Shown here in pieces: positions 24,349 through 33,442 of a stretch of 64,000 nt of DNA. How positions within the stretch are numbered: the stretch's first letter is position 1; each line of letters opens with the position of its first letter. The translations under genes were made by a program, and so were the position numbers. Location: NCBI GenBank assembly GCA_035559775.1, contig DATMAU010000018.1:66685-130684 (forward strand). Direction: 5' to 3'. Origin of the DNA: AG1 sp035559775. Lineage in GTDB: Archaea; Thermoproteota; Thermoprotei_A; Sulfolobales; AG1. The notes beneath the pieces were generated by a model. It saw only the letters and a list, made by a program, of their open reading frames with translations, was not told the DNA's origin and made no database searches.

Positions 24349-26475
24349 TTATTTTTCGATTTGTGGGGCTGTTTTCTTAATCCTTGTTGAGGCTATTATG
24401 CTTCCAAGCCCTATTGGTAATGCTGCTATGTTTAGGATCTCGCTCGGTATGATCATCATGATCCCGGCTATTGCTAGCACTATTCTTAAGGGCTTGACAA
24501 TCTCCCCTCTATGGTAGCCCACGTTTGCGAGGGTTAGGAACCATATCCCCGCAAGGATTGCTGCGACCCTGGTTATGGTTAGGATTGCCGCTTCCTGTGG
24601 TGGTGAGTGTAGGAGCACTGGTAATATTAGGATCGATGCTCCCCAGTATGAGTATACGAAGGATATGGAGTATATGTATTTAGGTATTGCTACTAGGGCT
24701 GCTTTAACCCCTGTCTTTATAGGATCGAGTCTAAATACAGCGGCAGCTGCGAAGGCTGAGAGGGCTACCGGGGGTGTTATGTCGGCTAGCATTGCCATGT
24801 AGAATAGGAACATATGGGTTGAGAGTGTAGCGGTATCCTGCGGTATTCCTAGAGATGTTGCAAGCCCTATTATTGCTGGGGCTGTTAGTAGTGATGAGAG
24901 CACATAGGTTGCTGTTGGAGGAACCCCCATGCCCAGGAGTAGTGAGAAGCCCCATGCGAAGAGTATCGCGAGCACGAGGCTGTTCTGTATTACTGCTAGC
25001 AGGGCTAGCGTGAATTTCTGGGATAGTCCTGAGATCACTACCATGCTCATGATCACGTTGGCCATGGCTATCGAGGCACCTATAGATGCCATAGGTATAA
25101 AGCCCTCCTGGAGCCCTACCCATATGTTCCTGATCCTCGGCCTGAGATCCTTGTCAAGGGCTGCGAGGATTATTGAGAAGACAATAGCTATTGTTACTGC
25201 GAGGGGTATACTGTATCCAAGGAAGATCAGGGCTAGTATTAAGAAGGCAGGGGCGAACACATGGATCTTGAAAGAACCCTTCTCAGAGACCACGACAGGT
25301 TTTAACCCAGCCTTCCTCGAATAGTACTCATTATAGAGATATATGGATGATATATATAGAAGGGCTGGGATGATAGCCATGATCACAACACTACTATAAG
25401 GTATAGCAAGGATCTCAGCCATTATAAAGGCAACAGACCCAAGAATAGGCGGGGTTATTATAGCCAGGGTGCCAGCGTTAGCAGCAAGCCCAGCAGCCGA
25501 GAGATCATCATAACCAGCAGCCTTGAAAATAGGCTTCATAGTAGAGGATATAAAGGTGGTGTCAGCAGCACCCGACCCAGAGATCATCCCCATCCCAGCC
25601 CCCATGAGGGTTGCAACCCTACCCACGCTAGCAGGGCTCCTACCCATCCTTGAGAGGAATGTCCTAGCCATAGCCTCTCCATAGCCCAGGGCCCCCAGGA
25701 TCCCGGCTAGTATTGTGAAATACACCACATATTTTAGAGAAACCCCTGTTACGAGTCCGAAGAGCGCTGCCTCACTCTCAATATAGATCTTCCCAACAAG
25801 ATAGTCTATTGAGAAACCCGGGTGTGACCACGGAGGTGGGAGGCCTGGTGCGTAGATATTATAGAGTATGAAGATCGTTACGAGGAGAGGCATCTCAGGC
25901 CCCACAAGCCTGAGGACAAGCCCCATTAGGAGGAGAACCTCTGACCAGCCCATATAGAGGTCGGCTGGGAGGGGCGATATAGCCCTATAGATCAGGTTCT
26001 CATAATCATACACCATATATAGATACGGAGGTACCGCTGCTACGAGGCATACTAGGTCTAGATACCTAGCCTTCTCACTGCTCCTCAGAACCAGGGGTGA
26101 GAGGATAGATACAAACCATATTAAGAGGATTAGAGTGCTGTAGAGGGGGCTTTTGAGATAAAGGGCCAGCTGGATCGTTGGTATTAGCGTTAGTATAGAA
26201 GCTATATAGGCGATCGCAAGCCTAACCCTACCCATCCTCGGTCTAGTTATGAAAGAGAGTAGAAACCCCACCAGCAGTATGAAGAACACGTGTGTTGCCC
26301 TCTGCAACTGCGTTAGATCCAGAATACCTATTCTATATAGATATGATAGCGGCGTGTAGGGGTGGAAGACAAGGTATAGATGGTATAGAGAGGCTATTAT
26401 AGCTATAACACCTAGGGCTTTCTTAGCAAGACCCCCTGTATAGCTCTCTCCCAAATCATCTCTCAAAGCAAACAC
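24349..26475 (-). CDS. TRAP transporter fused permease (DctQM type)
   Basis: A 708-residue polytopic membrane protein that joins the small (DctQ-like) and large (DctM-like) TRAP subunits in one chain, the form that works with TAXI-type binding proteins for ion-driven organic acid uptake. DctM marks include MGAGMGMISGSGAADTTFISS (about residue 290) and GMGVPPTATYVLSSLLTAPA (about 525). The start is GTG 26475, about 25-35 nt after the TATA box at 26497-26509. The TAXI binding-protein gene lies upstream on the same strand, separated by a gene on the opposite strand. Confidence 0.88.
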   Translation of the reverse strand: MFALRDDLGESYTGGLAKKALGVIAIIASLYHLYLVFHPYTPLSYLYRIGILDLTQLQRATHVFFILLVGFLLSFITRPRMGRVRLAIAYIASILTLIPTIQLALYLKSPLYSTLILLIWFVSILSPLVLRSSEKARYLDLVCLVAAVPPYLYMVYDYENLIYRAISPLPADLYMGWSEVLLLMGLVLRLVGPEMPLLVTIFILYNIYAPGLPPPWSHPGFSIDYLVGKIYIESEAALFGLVTGVSLKYVVYFTILAGILGALGYGEAMARTFLSRMGRSPASVGRVATLMGAGMGMISGSGAADTTFISSTMKPIFKAAGYDDLSAAGLAANAGTLAIITPPILGSVAFIMAEILAIPYSSVVIMAIIPALLYISSIYLYNEYYSRKAGLKPVVVSEKGSFKIHVFAPAFLILALIFLGYSIPLAVTIAIVFSIILAALDKDLRPRIRNIWVGLQEGFIPMASIGASIAMANVIMSMVVISGLSQKFTLALLAVIQNSLVLAILFAWGFSLLLGMGVPPTATYVLSSLLTAPAIIGLATSLGIPQDTATLSTHMFLFYMAMLADITPPVALSAFAAAAVFRLDPIKTGVKAALVAIPKYIYSISFVYSYWGASILILPVLLHSPPQEAAILTITRVAAILAGIWFLTLANVGYHRGEIVKPLRIVLAIAGIMMIIPSEILNIAALPIGLGSIIASTRIKKTAPQIEK

Positions 26476-26496
26476 CTGGGTAGTAAAACTGTGGAA

Positions 26497-26509
26497 AGAA
26501 TATAAATAG
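26497..26509 (-). promoter_or_regulatory. TATA box for the TRAP permease gene
   Basis: Minus-strand TATTTATATTCTT, about 25-35 nt before GTG 26475, gives the permease its own promoter. Confidence 0.45.
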
Positions 26510-26644
26510 CTGGATACTACGCATATTGCTGTAAAACGGGCGTTTCTATATTACTCCTAAAGAGGTCTTGATCTCTAATAGTTAAATAATATGTTGCATC
26601 ATAGCAAGTGATATATATTAGCTATCAGCATAGATATATTAAAG

Positions 26645-27130
26645 ATGACAAGCCTAGGGGCTCTAGCGATATCTATCGCCCTACCAATCATATTGGTATC
26701 GGTCGCACTATTCACAACAGCTATTTATCTCGATAAAGAGATCTTGATCATTGTTGAAAACAGCACGATCACAGTGATCCCAGCAGTATGCGGATCGAAT
26801 ATACATATGAGGTTCAACAACTCGGTAACGGGCTCGCGGGTTGAGATTATATATAGATACTGTGGATCTTTCGAGGGGAGATATATGGTTACAGATAGTG
26901 CTGCTTATGAATACTACTCGATGGGGTTTGTTGATGTTAACAAGTCTATCTCCAACTATAGAGGGGAATATATAGCCTTCTGCAGTGAGAGTAGTATTTA
27001 TATAAGGATAGATGGTTTAGAGAGGCTTGTTCCACCAGGGTCTTGTATAGTGGTTACAAGCCTAGGTGTGGTTTTAAAAAACATGTTGAGAGAGATCCCG
27101 GGCTTCCCGTGGATCTCTATCCCTACTTAA
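26645..27130 (+). CDS. DUF1850-like protein inside the TRAP locus
   Basis: A 161-residue protein with an N-terminal membrane helix. The segment MRFNNSVTGSRVEIIYRY followed by a tyrosine-rich YEYYSMGF matches what I know of DUF1850, a small companion of TAXI-TRAP permeases in bacteria (core form F.HSV..S.V.E, then Y...G.G). The assignment is by eye. It is transcribed opposite to both TRAP genes; its 3' end overlaps the 3' end of the binding-protein gene by 8 nt. The start is ATG 26645. A role in TRAP function is inferred from family and place. Confidence 0.5.
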   Translation: MTSLGALAISIALPIILVSVALFTTAIYLDKEILIIVENSTITVIPAVCGSNIHMRFNNSVTGSRVEIIYRYCGSFEGRYMVTDSAAYEYYSMGFVDVNKSISNYRGEYIAFCSESSIYIRIDGLERLVPPGSCIVVTSLGVVLKNMLREIPGFPWISIPT

Positions 27131-28163
27131 TCACACCTATCTCTTTATAGTATTTCAAAGCACCCTCGTTATACGGTATAGTTCCCCCCATGTATTTCAC
27201 AGCATTCTGGGGTGTCGTGTCCCTCGCCGGGGCTACTGCTCTCTGGAGAAGATCTAGGTGCTCGAACACTGCTTTAGTTATCTTGTAGGCAACATCGGGT
27301 GGTGTATCTTTATGGCAGACGAACATGTTCCAGAAGCTGAGGGTCTGGGTATCGCTATCAGTGCCGTAAACACTCTTTGGTATAGTGCCTGGTGCAGCGA
27401 TGCCTGGGTATCTCTTTGAGAACTCGTTGATCACGTCGTCTGTTACTGGTACCAAATAGATCTTAAGACCCCTCTGGGCAAGTGTTTTCGAGAGCTCCAC
27501 TATAGAGCCTGTAGGCACTCCCCCGCTCCAGAAATAGGCATCTATAGTCCCGTCCCTCAACGCGTTAGCGCTCTCCTCAGCCCCCAGCCTCTCCCACTTC
27601 GAGAAATCCTTAGAAGGATCTATTCCTATTATTCGGAGGAGTAGGAGGGCTTCAACCTCTGTACCGCTGCTGGGGGCTCCTGTGGATACCCTCTTACCCT
27701 TGAGATCCTGGAGTGTCTTGATACCCTTGTCAGCTGTTGTTACTATGTGGAGGTAGTTTGGATACATAGCCCAGAGGATAGAGATAGGTGCTGTAGCGTT
27801 CCTAAACCTATCGTGCTGCCCGGTATAGGCTAGATAGGCCGAGTCTGGGAGGACGGTCGCACAATATATAATGCCGTTGGCAAGGTCTGTCTTATCCCTT
27901 ATGAGGAGCAGGTTATCTATAGACGCTGCTGTCTGGATGCTTGTAGCACTGATATCGGTATAGTTGGATATAATGCCAGCCACGGTTGCTCCGTAGTAGT
28001 AGTAAACACCACCCACACCTCCTGTAGCGATCACTACTCTATATTTAACCGCCTGCCCAGCCTGCCCTGCTAGCTGGTTATAGGCTATGAAGCCCGCGAT
28101 TATAGCTATAACTATCACGGCTATTACTACATATAGAGCTGTTTTTGACAGGCCCTTCAACAT
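27123..28163 (-). CDS. TAXI-family TRAP solute-binding protein
   Basis: About 346 residues. An N-terminal helix (ALYVVIAVIVIAIIAGF) anchors or exports the protein, then the TAXI domain begins VVIATGGVGGVYYYYGATVAG and continues SIQTAASIDNLLLIRDKTDLA and LKGKRVSTGAPSSGTEVEA. It captures the ligand outside the cell and hands it to the TRAP permease. ATG 28163 is preferred over a longer frame from 28250, because a TATA box at 28191-28205 lies about 30 nt upstream. Ligand unknown; relatives bind glutamate or other dicarboxylates. Confidence 0.88.
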   Translation of the reverse strand: MLKGLSKTALYVVIAVIVIAIIAGFIAYNQLAGQAGQAVKYRVVIATGGVGGVYYYYGATVAGIISNYTDISATSIQTAASIDNLLLIRDKTDLANGIIYCATVLPDSAYLAYTGQHDRFRNATAPISILWAMYPNYLHIVTTADKGIKTLQDLKGKRVSTGAPSSGTEVEALLLLRIIGIDPSKDFSKWERLGAEESANALRDGTIDAYFWSGGVPTGSIVELSKTLAQRGLKIYLVPVTDDVINEFSKRYPGIAAPGTIPKSVYGTDSDTQTLSFWNMFVCHKDTPPDVAYKITKAVFEHLDLLQRAVAPARDTTPQNAVKYMGGTIPYNEGALKYYKEIGVIK

Positions 28164-28190
28164 AGAAATCCCATGCAGGGTTACCTCTGA

Positions 28191-28205
28191 GGAATATAAA
28201 TATTG
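28191..28205 (-). promoter_or_regulatory. TATA box for the TAXI binding-protein gene
   Basis: Minus-strand CAATATTTATATTCC, about 30-40 nt before ATG 28163; it supports that start and a leaderless message. Confidence 0.45.
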
Positions 28206-28365
28206 AATTAAAAATATTATACTGATCACTTTATAGTGTGTATAGTCCATATAGCCGTCCTAGCAAGCGATCCTTAACAACCTAGGGAGCGCTTAGATGA
28301 GGCTGACACACCGGCCTGATGCTTTTAATATGCTTGTGGTTATAGATTATCTGTGGGCCGTGAGT

Positions 28366-29583
28366 ATGGAGGATAGGGATGACTATGACGATGTAAGCAT
28401 GGATAGAGATCTTGAGAGGTATTTGAGATATCTAGAAAGATCTGTTAGAGAGCTCCAGGTTGAGAAGAAAAGCCTTATGGACGAGCTTGGCCAGTGCAGA
28501 ATAGAGCTTGAGAAGATGCTCCAACCACCCCTCATAGAGGCTGTCGTGATAGATGTGCTGCCAGACGGTAGGGTTATTGTTAAGAGCTCCACAGGCCCCA
28601 ACCTTATAGTTAGTGTGAGCAGCAGGGTCGACCCCTCAGGCTTGAGACCAGGTGTTTCTGTCGCCCTCAATAACAGGGGGTCGGAGATCGTTGAGATCCT
28701 CGGGACTAGAGAGGATCCTTTGGTAACTGCTATGAAGCTCGTTGAGAAGCCCAAGACGAGGTACTCCGATATAGGGGGGTTGGAGGAGCAGATCAGAGAG
28801 ATAAGGGAGGTCGTCGAGCTACCCCTAAAGAACCCGGAGCTCTTCAGAAAACTCGGGATCGAGCCCCCCAAGGGTGTTCTCCTCCACGGACCCCCAGGGG
28901 TTGGTAAAACCCTCCTAGCGAGAGCTGTTGCTGGGGAGACGAACGCTACGTTTATAAGGCTTGTAGCCTCAGAGCTTGCCCAGAAATTCATAGGGGAGGG
29001 GGCTAGGATTGTTAGGGAGGTTTTCGCCCTCGCTAGGAAGAATGCTCCATCTATAGTGCTTATAGATGAGATAGACGCTATAGCTGCTAAGAGGATAGAT
29101 ATTGGGACGAGCGGTGAGAGAGAGATCCACAGGACGCTCACCCAGCTCTTAGCAGAGCTCGACGGCTTCGACCCGCTCGATAATGTTAAGATCATAGCTA
29201 CAACAAACAGGATAGATATCCTAGACCCAGCTATTCTAAGACCGGGGAGGTTTGACAGGATCATATATATACCCCTACCGGATAAGAGGGCTAGGAAGGA
29301 GATCTTCAGGGTCCATACGAGGAGGCTGAACATAAAGGGAGATATAGATCTCGATATGCTTGCCTCAATAACGGAGGGAGCCTCTGGAGCTGATATAAAG
29401 GCTATATGCACAGAGGCGGGCTATATAGCTATAAGGGCTGGGAGGGACTACATAACCCTCGAAGATCTTGTTGAAGCCGCCAAGAAGATCATGGGTAAGA
29501 AGGGATCAGGAGTATCAGGAGTAGTGGATGTTGAAACACCACCCACAGCACAGAATAGACAGGCTGCTTACCAGCACATCTAG
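28366..29583 (+). CDS. pan: Proteasome-activating nucleotidase (PAN) AAA ATPase
   Basis: A hexameric unfoldase that feeds proteins into the 20S proteasome. From ATG 28366 it is 405 residues: an N-terminal coiled coil (RDLERYLRYLERSVRELQVEKK), an OB domain (VIDVLPDGRVIVKSS), then the AAA module with SDIGGLEEQI, Walker A GPPGVGKT, Walker B IVLIDEIDAI, SRH and arginine fingers (LRPGRFDR). A TTTAATA box at about 28323 supports a start near GTG 28360 or ATG 28366, not ATG 28297. The C-terminus ends AYQHI, without the hydrophobic-Tyr-X motif that opens the proteasome gate in known PANs. PUA and PAC2 genes follow in the same direction. Confidence 0.9.
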   Translation: MEDRDDYDDVSMDRDLERYLRYLERSVRELQVEKKSLMDELGQCRIELEKMLQPPLIEAVVIDVLPDGRVIVKSSTGPNLIVSVSSRVDPSGLRPGVSVALNNRGSEIVEILGTREDPLVTAMKLVEKPKTRYSDIGGLEEQIREIREVVELPLKNPELFRKLGIEPPKGVLLHGPPGVGKTLLARAVAGETNATFIRLVASELAQKFIGEGARIVREVFALARKNAPSIVLIDEIDAIAAKRIDIGTSGEREIHRTLTQLLAELDGFDPLDNVKIIATTNRIDILDPAILRPGRFDRIIYIPLPDKRARKEIFRVHTRRLNIKGDIDLDMLASITEGASGADIKAICTEAGYIAIRAGRDYITLEDLVEAAKKIMGKKGSGVSGVVDVETPPTAQNRQAAYQHI

Positions 29584-29596
29584 CCGGGGTTTGTTT

Positions 29597-30115
29597 TTGC
29601 AATATAGAGAGCACTTCATGATTCAAAGACCATCTCCAAAAACCCTCGCAAGGCTTAGAGCTATAGCTGATTACCAGTTCTTCCCAGGAGCTGGTGAGGC
29701 ATTGATACCAGATAATGCTAGGATCATGGTCTCGAGAAATACTGGGAGGGTTAGGGCTGTGGTTGGGGATATGGGGATTCTTGCTAGTATCAGGGCTTCT
29801 GATTATAGATATATCCTCAGATACCCGGGTGCAAGGCTTCTCCACGCCTCAACGGAGCCTCCGCTCCTAAGGGTTTTTGTCGCGAACGAGGTTGCTGACG
29901 AGATAAGGAGGGGTGGGAATCTCTTTGCGAGGCATGTTCTATATATGGATGAGGATCTCAGGCCATGGGATGAGGTCCTAATAGTTGATGAGGATGACAG
30001 GCTATGCGGTGTTGGGAGGCTCATTCTATCACCGAGCGAGATTCTATATTTTACCAGGGGAGTTGCAGTAATAACTAGGGATAGTGAGTGGAGCGGTGGA
30101 AGGGTAGAAGGATAA
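29597..30115 (+). CDS. PUA-domain protein
   Basis: About 172 residues. The C-terminal half is a PUA RNA-binding domain (ARIMVSRNTGRVRAVVGDMG is a less typical start; then GGNLFARHVLYMDEDLRPWDEVLIVDEDDRLCGVGRLILS is typical). The N-terminal half reads LARLRAIADYQFFPGAGEAL, which recurs in archaeal TGT-associated PUA proteins. CCGGGG lies 7 nt before TTG 29597; TTG 29591 is an alternative. The gene starts just after PAN and its 3' end overlaps the PAC2 gene by 28 nt, so the three are one operon. It may act in tRNA modification or ribosome work. Confidence 0.72.
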   Translation: MQYREHFMIQRPSPKTLARLRAIADYQFFPGAGEALIPDNARIMVSRNTGRVRAVVGDMGILASIRASDYRYILRYPGARLLHASTEPPLLRVFVANEVADEIRRGGNLFARHVLYMDEDLRPWDEVLIVDEDDRLCGVGRLILSPSEILYFTRGVAVITRDSEWSGGRVEG

Positions 30116-30834
30116 GGATTATTGTTACAGAGCCTCTGGAAGCTATGAGGAGGAATGGAGAGCTAGTCCTGATCACTGGCTTCCCGGGATTCGGTGCTGT
30201 TGGGTATATAACGACGAGATATATTGTTGAGGCTATGAAGCTCAAGAGGATAGGCTATGTGATCACAAAATACATGCCCGACGTTGTCTCGATAGAGGGT
30301 GATAGGAGATTCAGCTTCCCCCACGAGATCTACTCGAAGGAGGGGAGCGGCTTAATAGTGCTTGTCAACAGTATTGTGCCAAACATACATGAGAGGGTCG
30401 AGTTCGCCGAGTCTATTGTTAGATGGAGTATTGAGAACAAGATCAACGAGATCATATTAATAGGAGGCCTAGACCCTAGTGTTAGGAGATCCCAGGATGA
30501 TATCCTCAGATGGACTGGGAATAGCTGGGGTAAGAGGGTTCTGAAGGAACCAACAATGGATAGGGGTCTCATAATAGTGGGGCCTCTAGCAATAATACTG
30601 ATGTTCACAGAGATCCTTGGACAGCCAGCAACAGTTATACTACCCTATGCCGAGAGGGAGAGACCAGATCCCAGGGCGGCTTCGGTTGCTGTTAAGAAGA
30701 TCTCAGAGATCTTTGGCGTAGAGATAGATATCCAGGATCTCATAAAACATGCAGAGACAATGGAGGAGATAGAGAGGAAGATAAGGGAGCACATGGAGAT
30801 CCCTGAGAAGAGGGTCACAGGCTATCACATGTAG
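30088..30834 (+). CDS. PAC2 family proteasome assembly chaperone-like protein
   Basis: A 248-residue PAC2 (DUF75) protein. LVLITGFPGFGAVGYITTRYIVE starts the fold, followed by DVVSIEGDRRFSFPHEIY and EIILIGGLDPS. Archaeal relatives (PbaA/PbaB group) assist 20S proteasome assembly. Its location next to PAN strengthens the link. The C-terminus is GYHM, so Tyr is third from the end, not second as in an HbYX tail. The GTG start overlaps the PUA gene by 28 nt. Confidence 0.8.
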   Translation: MERWKGRRIRIIVTEPLEAMRRNGELVLITGFPGFGAVGYITTRYIVEAMKLKRIGYVITKYMPDVVSIEGDRRFSFPHEIYSKEGSGLIVLVNSIVPNIHERVEFAESIVRWSIENKINEIILIGGLDPSVRRSQDDILRWTGNSWGKRVLKEPTMDRGLIIVGPLAIILMFTEILGQPATVILPYAERERPDPRAASVAVKKISEIFGVEIDIQDLIKHAETMEEIERKIREHMEIPEKRVTGYHM

Positions 30835-30911
30835 CTAGAAACACCGAACAATTTGAAGAATATCCATGAAGACGGGATTTGGCTTATATCTAAAACAAGC
30901 CCTAGACAGGA

Positions 30912-31283
30912 TTATACGTTGATCATGACCTGCATAAACATGCCGTGGATCTGTGGAAGATCTATGGTTGCTGTAGATCCAGAATCGTTTGTAGGCTCCT
31001 TCCTAACATAGAGAATAGATCCCGCTTCTCTATTGCTTGACAGCTTCTCGGATCTTGTTGCTTTGAGCACGAGATCAACTATAGCCTCGCAGGTAGCATT
31101 ACCATCAACCCTAGCCATAAAGTCCCCAATCCTTATAGCCTTCTCACCACCCAGGAGATCTATTGAGGGCTTCACATAGGCCTCTATACCATGCACAGAC
31201 CTAAGGATCCTCGCAGCCTGGAGCGCGAGCCTTAGGAGCTTAAAGCTATCCTCATCAGACCCTCCTAGAACCTCTATATCCAA
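30912..31283 (-). CDS. Hypothetical protein
   Basis: A 123-residue soluble protein that I do not recognise. It begins MDIEVLGGSDEDSFKLLRLA from TTG 31283, with a mixed alpha/beta look (VKPSIDLLGGEKAIRIGDFM) and a less ordered C-terminus. It is read divergently from the small gene at 31341, so the two share a short control region. Confidence 0.5.
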   Translation of the reverse strand: MDIEVLGGSDEDSFKLLRLALQAARILRSVHGIEAYVKPSIDLLGGEKAIRIGDFMARVDGNATCEAIVDLVLKATRSEKLSSNREAGSILYVRKEPTNDSGSTATIDLPQIHGMFMQVMINV

Positions 31284-31319
31284 GGATAAGCCCCGGGAAT
31301 CCAGCTTATCAGCCCCCCA

Positions 31320-31330
31320 GCCTTATAAGC
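31320..31330 (+). promoter_or_regulatory. TATA box for the 31341 gene
   Basis: CCTTATAAGCA lies about 12-20 nt before ATG 31341, slightly close but the only candidate. Confidence 0.3.
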
Positions 31331-31340
31331 ACGGGGAGCC

Positions 31341-31595
31341 ATGGCCGTCTGGTTTGCTCACATGAGATCCCCTCTAGGGACTAGTGTGAGGATAGGCTAT
31401 GTAGCGATAATAGATGTGGGGGATAAGAAAGAACTCGAGGATCTTGCTAGAAAGCTTGGATCCTATAGACTCGAAATCCTATGCCCAGAAAACCTTGATG
31501 ACCTTTATAAAGCATCAACACTAGATCCAGACGCGGTTGATACTATGAAGAGTTGCGGAGATAGATGCTGCGTTTTAGTAGCATATGCCCAGTAG
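31341..31595 (+). CDS. Small hypothetical protein with C-terminal cysteines
   Basis: An 84-residue protein, MAVWFAHMRSPLGTSVRIGY at the start and SCGDRCCVLVAYAQ at the end. A beta-alpha-beta pattern (YVAIIDVGDKKELEDLARKLGS) is visible. The CGDRCC motif could bind a metal. I do not know the family. The gene stands alone with its own promoter candidate. Confidence 0.5.
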   Translation: MAVWFAHMRSPLGTSVRIGYVAIIDVGDKKELEDLARKLGSYRLEILCPENLDDLYKASTLDPDAVDTMKSCGDRCCVLVAYAQ

Positions 31596-31685
31596 ATCTG
31601 TGTTCCGAGACAGCTAGACAGTCTTAGAACCATATATAGCATAGACTGTTTATTTAGGCTTAGGAACAACATCTAGGGAACAGGC

Positions 31686-33416
31686 TTGAGCAGTAATAGC
31701 ACTATGAGTGGTGCGAGAGCCCTCCTAGAGATGCTTAGAGGCTATGAGGTTAGACATGTATTCGGATTACCTGGAGAGACCACGCTAGAACTATATATGG
31801 AGTGGCATAACTACCCAGAGATCAAGCATATAATGGCTAGGGATGAGAGGAACGCCTGCTACATGGCAGACGCCTATGCCAGGGCTTCTTATAAGCCTGG
31901 TATCTGTGAATCTCCAAGCCCTGGTGCGGCTCACATAGTCCCTGCTGTTGTTGAGGCCTATAGATCCTCTGTCCCAATGATAGCTATCACGACAGATGTC
32001 CCCCTCCATCTTGAGAGGAGGAACATGCTCACATCATATGATCAGTCATCGATCTTCAGAGCGATTACCAAGGAGACTATAACGATCACAAGGGCGAGCG
32101 AGATACCCCATATAGTGAGGAGGGCTTTTAGAATAGCAACAACGGGAAAGCCTGGACCTGTTCATCTAAGAATACCCATGGATGTTTTGGAAGAAGAGAC
32201 CGTGTTCAGCGATATCTATGCTCAGAAGGAGTTCTCGAGATACCCTGGGCATAGGTTTGCCGCTAGCACCGATTCGATCAAGAAAGCCCTAGATCTCATC
32301 TTAAGCAGTGAGAACCCCCTCATAGTGTGTGGGCAGGGAGCGCTATACTCACAAGCATGGGATGAGGTTAGGGAGCTTGCAGAACTCCTCGGAATACCTG
32401 TTGCAACCACAACGATGGGTAAGGGGTGCTTCCCAGAGGATCACCCACTATCGATCGGTGTTATAGGTGCTAGGGGTGGGACGAGCTTTTCCAACAAGAT
32501 CCTTAGTGAATCTGATCTCGTATTCTATATAGGAGCAGATCTCGACTCCATAGCAACCAACACATGGAGCCTCCCAAAACCTCTAGAGGGTAGAAAGATA
32601 ATCCATCTAGATATAAGCGAGGCTAATGTTTCGAATAACTATCCAGAAGCCCTGAGCCTCATAGGGGATGCAAAGGCTACGTTGAGGGTTATGATAGATA
32701 TGCTGGGTAGGAGGATTGTGAGAGATTATGAAGAGAGCCCTAGGATTAGGGATCTTATTGCTAGGAGGAGGAAGTACGAGGAATCTCTGAAGAAATATAT
32801 GGATTACGGGGAGCTTGTAAACCCTCTAAGGCTTGTGAAGGAGCTTGAGAGAAAAATCCCAGGAGATCACTTGATAGTAGCAGACCCAGGTGTGGGAGCG
32901 ATCTACATGCTAGCCTTCTACAAAGTCAAAAAAGCTGGGAGAAGTATTATAACCAACTACTCTATAGGATCTCTCGGATACGCTATACCAGCCTCCGTGG
33001 GGGCTTATTTCGCAAGGCCTGATAGCTATATTGTGGTTCTAACGGGCGATGGAAGCTTTGGACTCAACACTGGGGAGCTTGAGACGATAGCCAGGGTTAG
33101 GGGTAATATAAAGATCTTCCTGTTCAATAACAATAGCTATGGCTGGATAAGGGCTGAGATATTCTATAAACACGGAGCAGGGTTCTTTGCAACGGATTTC
33201 AAGCCTGTGGATTACGTTAAAATAGCTGAGGGCTTTGGGATAGAGGCTATGAGGGTAGAGAGTAACAACGAGATCGAGAGAACACTGGATAGAGTATTTA
33301 GGAACAGAGATCCGGTCTTAGTCGAGGTCTTGGTAGAGCCTCAGGATAAGCTATGCCCACCAGTCCCAGCATGGGTTAGAAGAGCCGAGGAGCTTGGTGT
33401 GAAGTATATCTATTAG
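31686..33416 (+). CDS. Thiamine pyrophosphate enzyme (acetolactate synthase-like)
   Basis: A 576-residue TPP enzyme of the acetolactate synthase/benzoylformate decarboxylase/oxalyl-CoA decarboxylase superfamily. The N-terminal domain has the catalytic glutamate in VFGLPGETTLE (about residue 30), the central domain binds cofactor or structural nucleotide, and the C-terminal domain has the TPP-Mg motif GDGSFGLNTGELET ending in NNNSYGW. The TTG start follows AGGGAAC. No ilvN-like small subunit adjoins and several residues differ from classical IlvB, so branched-chain synthesis is not assured; a decarboxylase or carboligase of other 2-oxoacids is possible. Confidence 0.82.
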   Translation: MSSNSTMSGARALLEMLRGYEVRHVFGLPGETTLELYMEWHNYPEIKHIMARDERNACYMADAYARASYKPGICESPSPGAAHIVPAVVEAYRSSVPMIAITTDVPLHLERRNMLTSYDQSSIFRAITKETITITRASEIPHIVRRAFRIATTGKPGPVHLRIPMDVLEEETVFSDIYAQKEFSRYPGHRFAASTDSIKKALDLILSSENPLIVCGQGALYSQAWDEVRELAELLGIPVATTTMGKGCFPEDHPLSIGVIGARGGTSFSNKILSESDLVFYIGADLDSIATNTWSLPKPLEGRKIIHLDISEANVSNNYPEALSLIGDAKATLRVMIDMLGRRIVRDYEESPRIRDLIARRRKYEESLKKYMDYGELVNPLRLVKELERKIPGDHLIVADPGVGAIYMLAFYKVKKAGRSIITNYSIGSLGYAIPASVGAYFARPDSYIVVLTGDGSFGLNTGELETIARVRGNIKIFLFNNNSYGWIRAEIFYKHGAGFFATDFKPVDYVKIAEGFGIEAMRVESNNEIERTLDRVFRNRDPVLVEVLVEPQDKLCPPVPAWVRRAEELGVKYIY

Positions 33417-33442
33417 AACACAGGATCTATAGGGATCGGGGA

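Noticed and set aside
28290..28325. Possible C/D box RNA (GATGAGG, CTGA, TGATG)
   Set aside because: Boxes are imperfect and spacing does not fit a guide RNA; the stretch is better read as the region upstream of the PAN promoter.
28383..29411. Long open frame opposite PAN
   Set aside because: It is fully inside a well-supported gene on the other strand and reflects codon bias; the peptide is Ser/Leu-rich without motifs.
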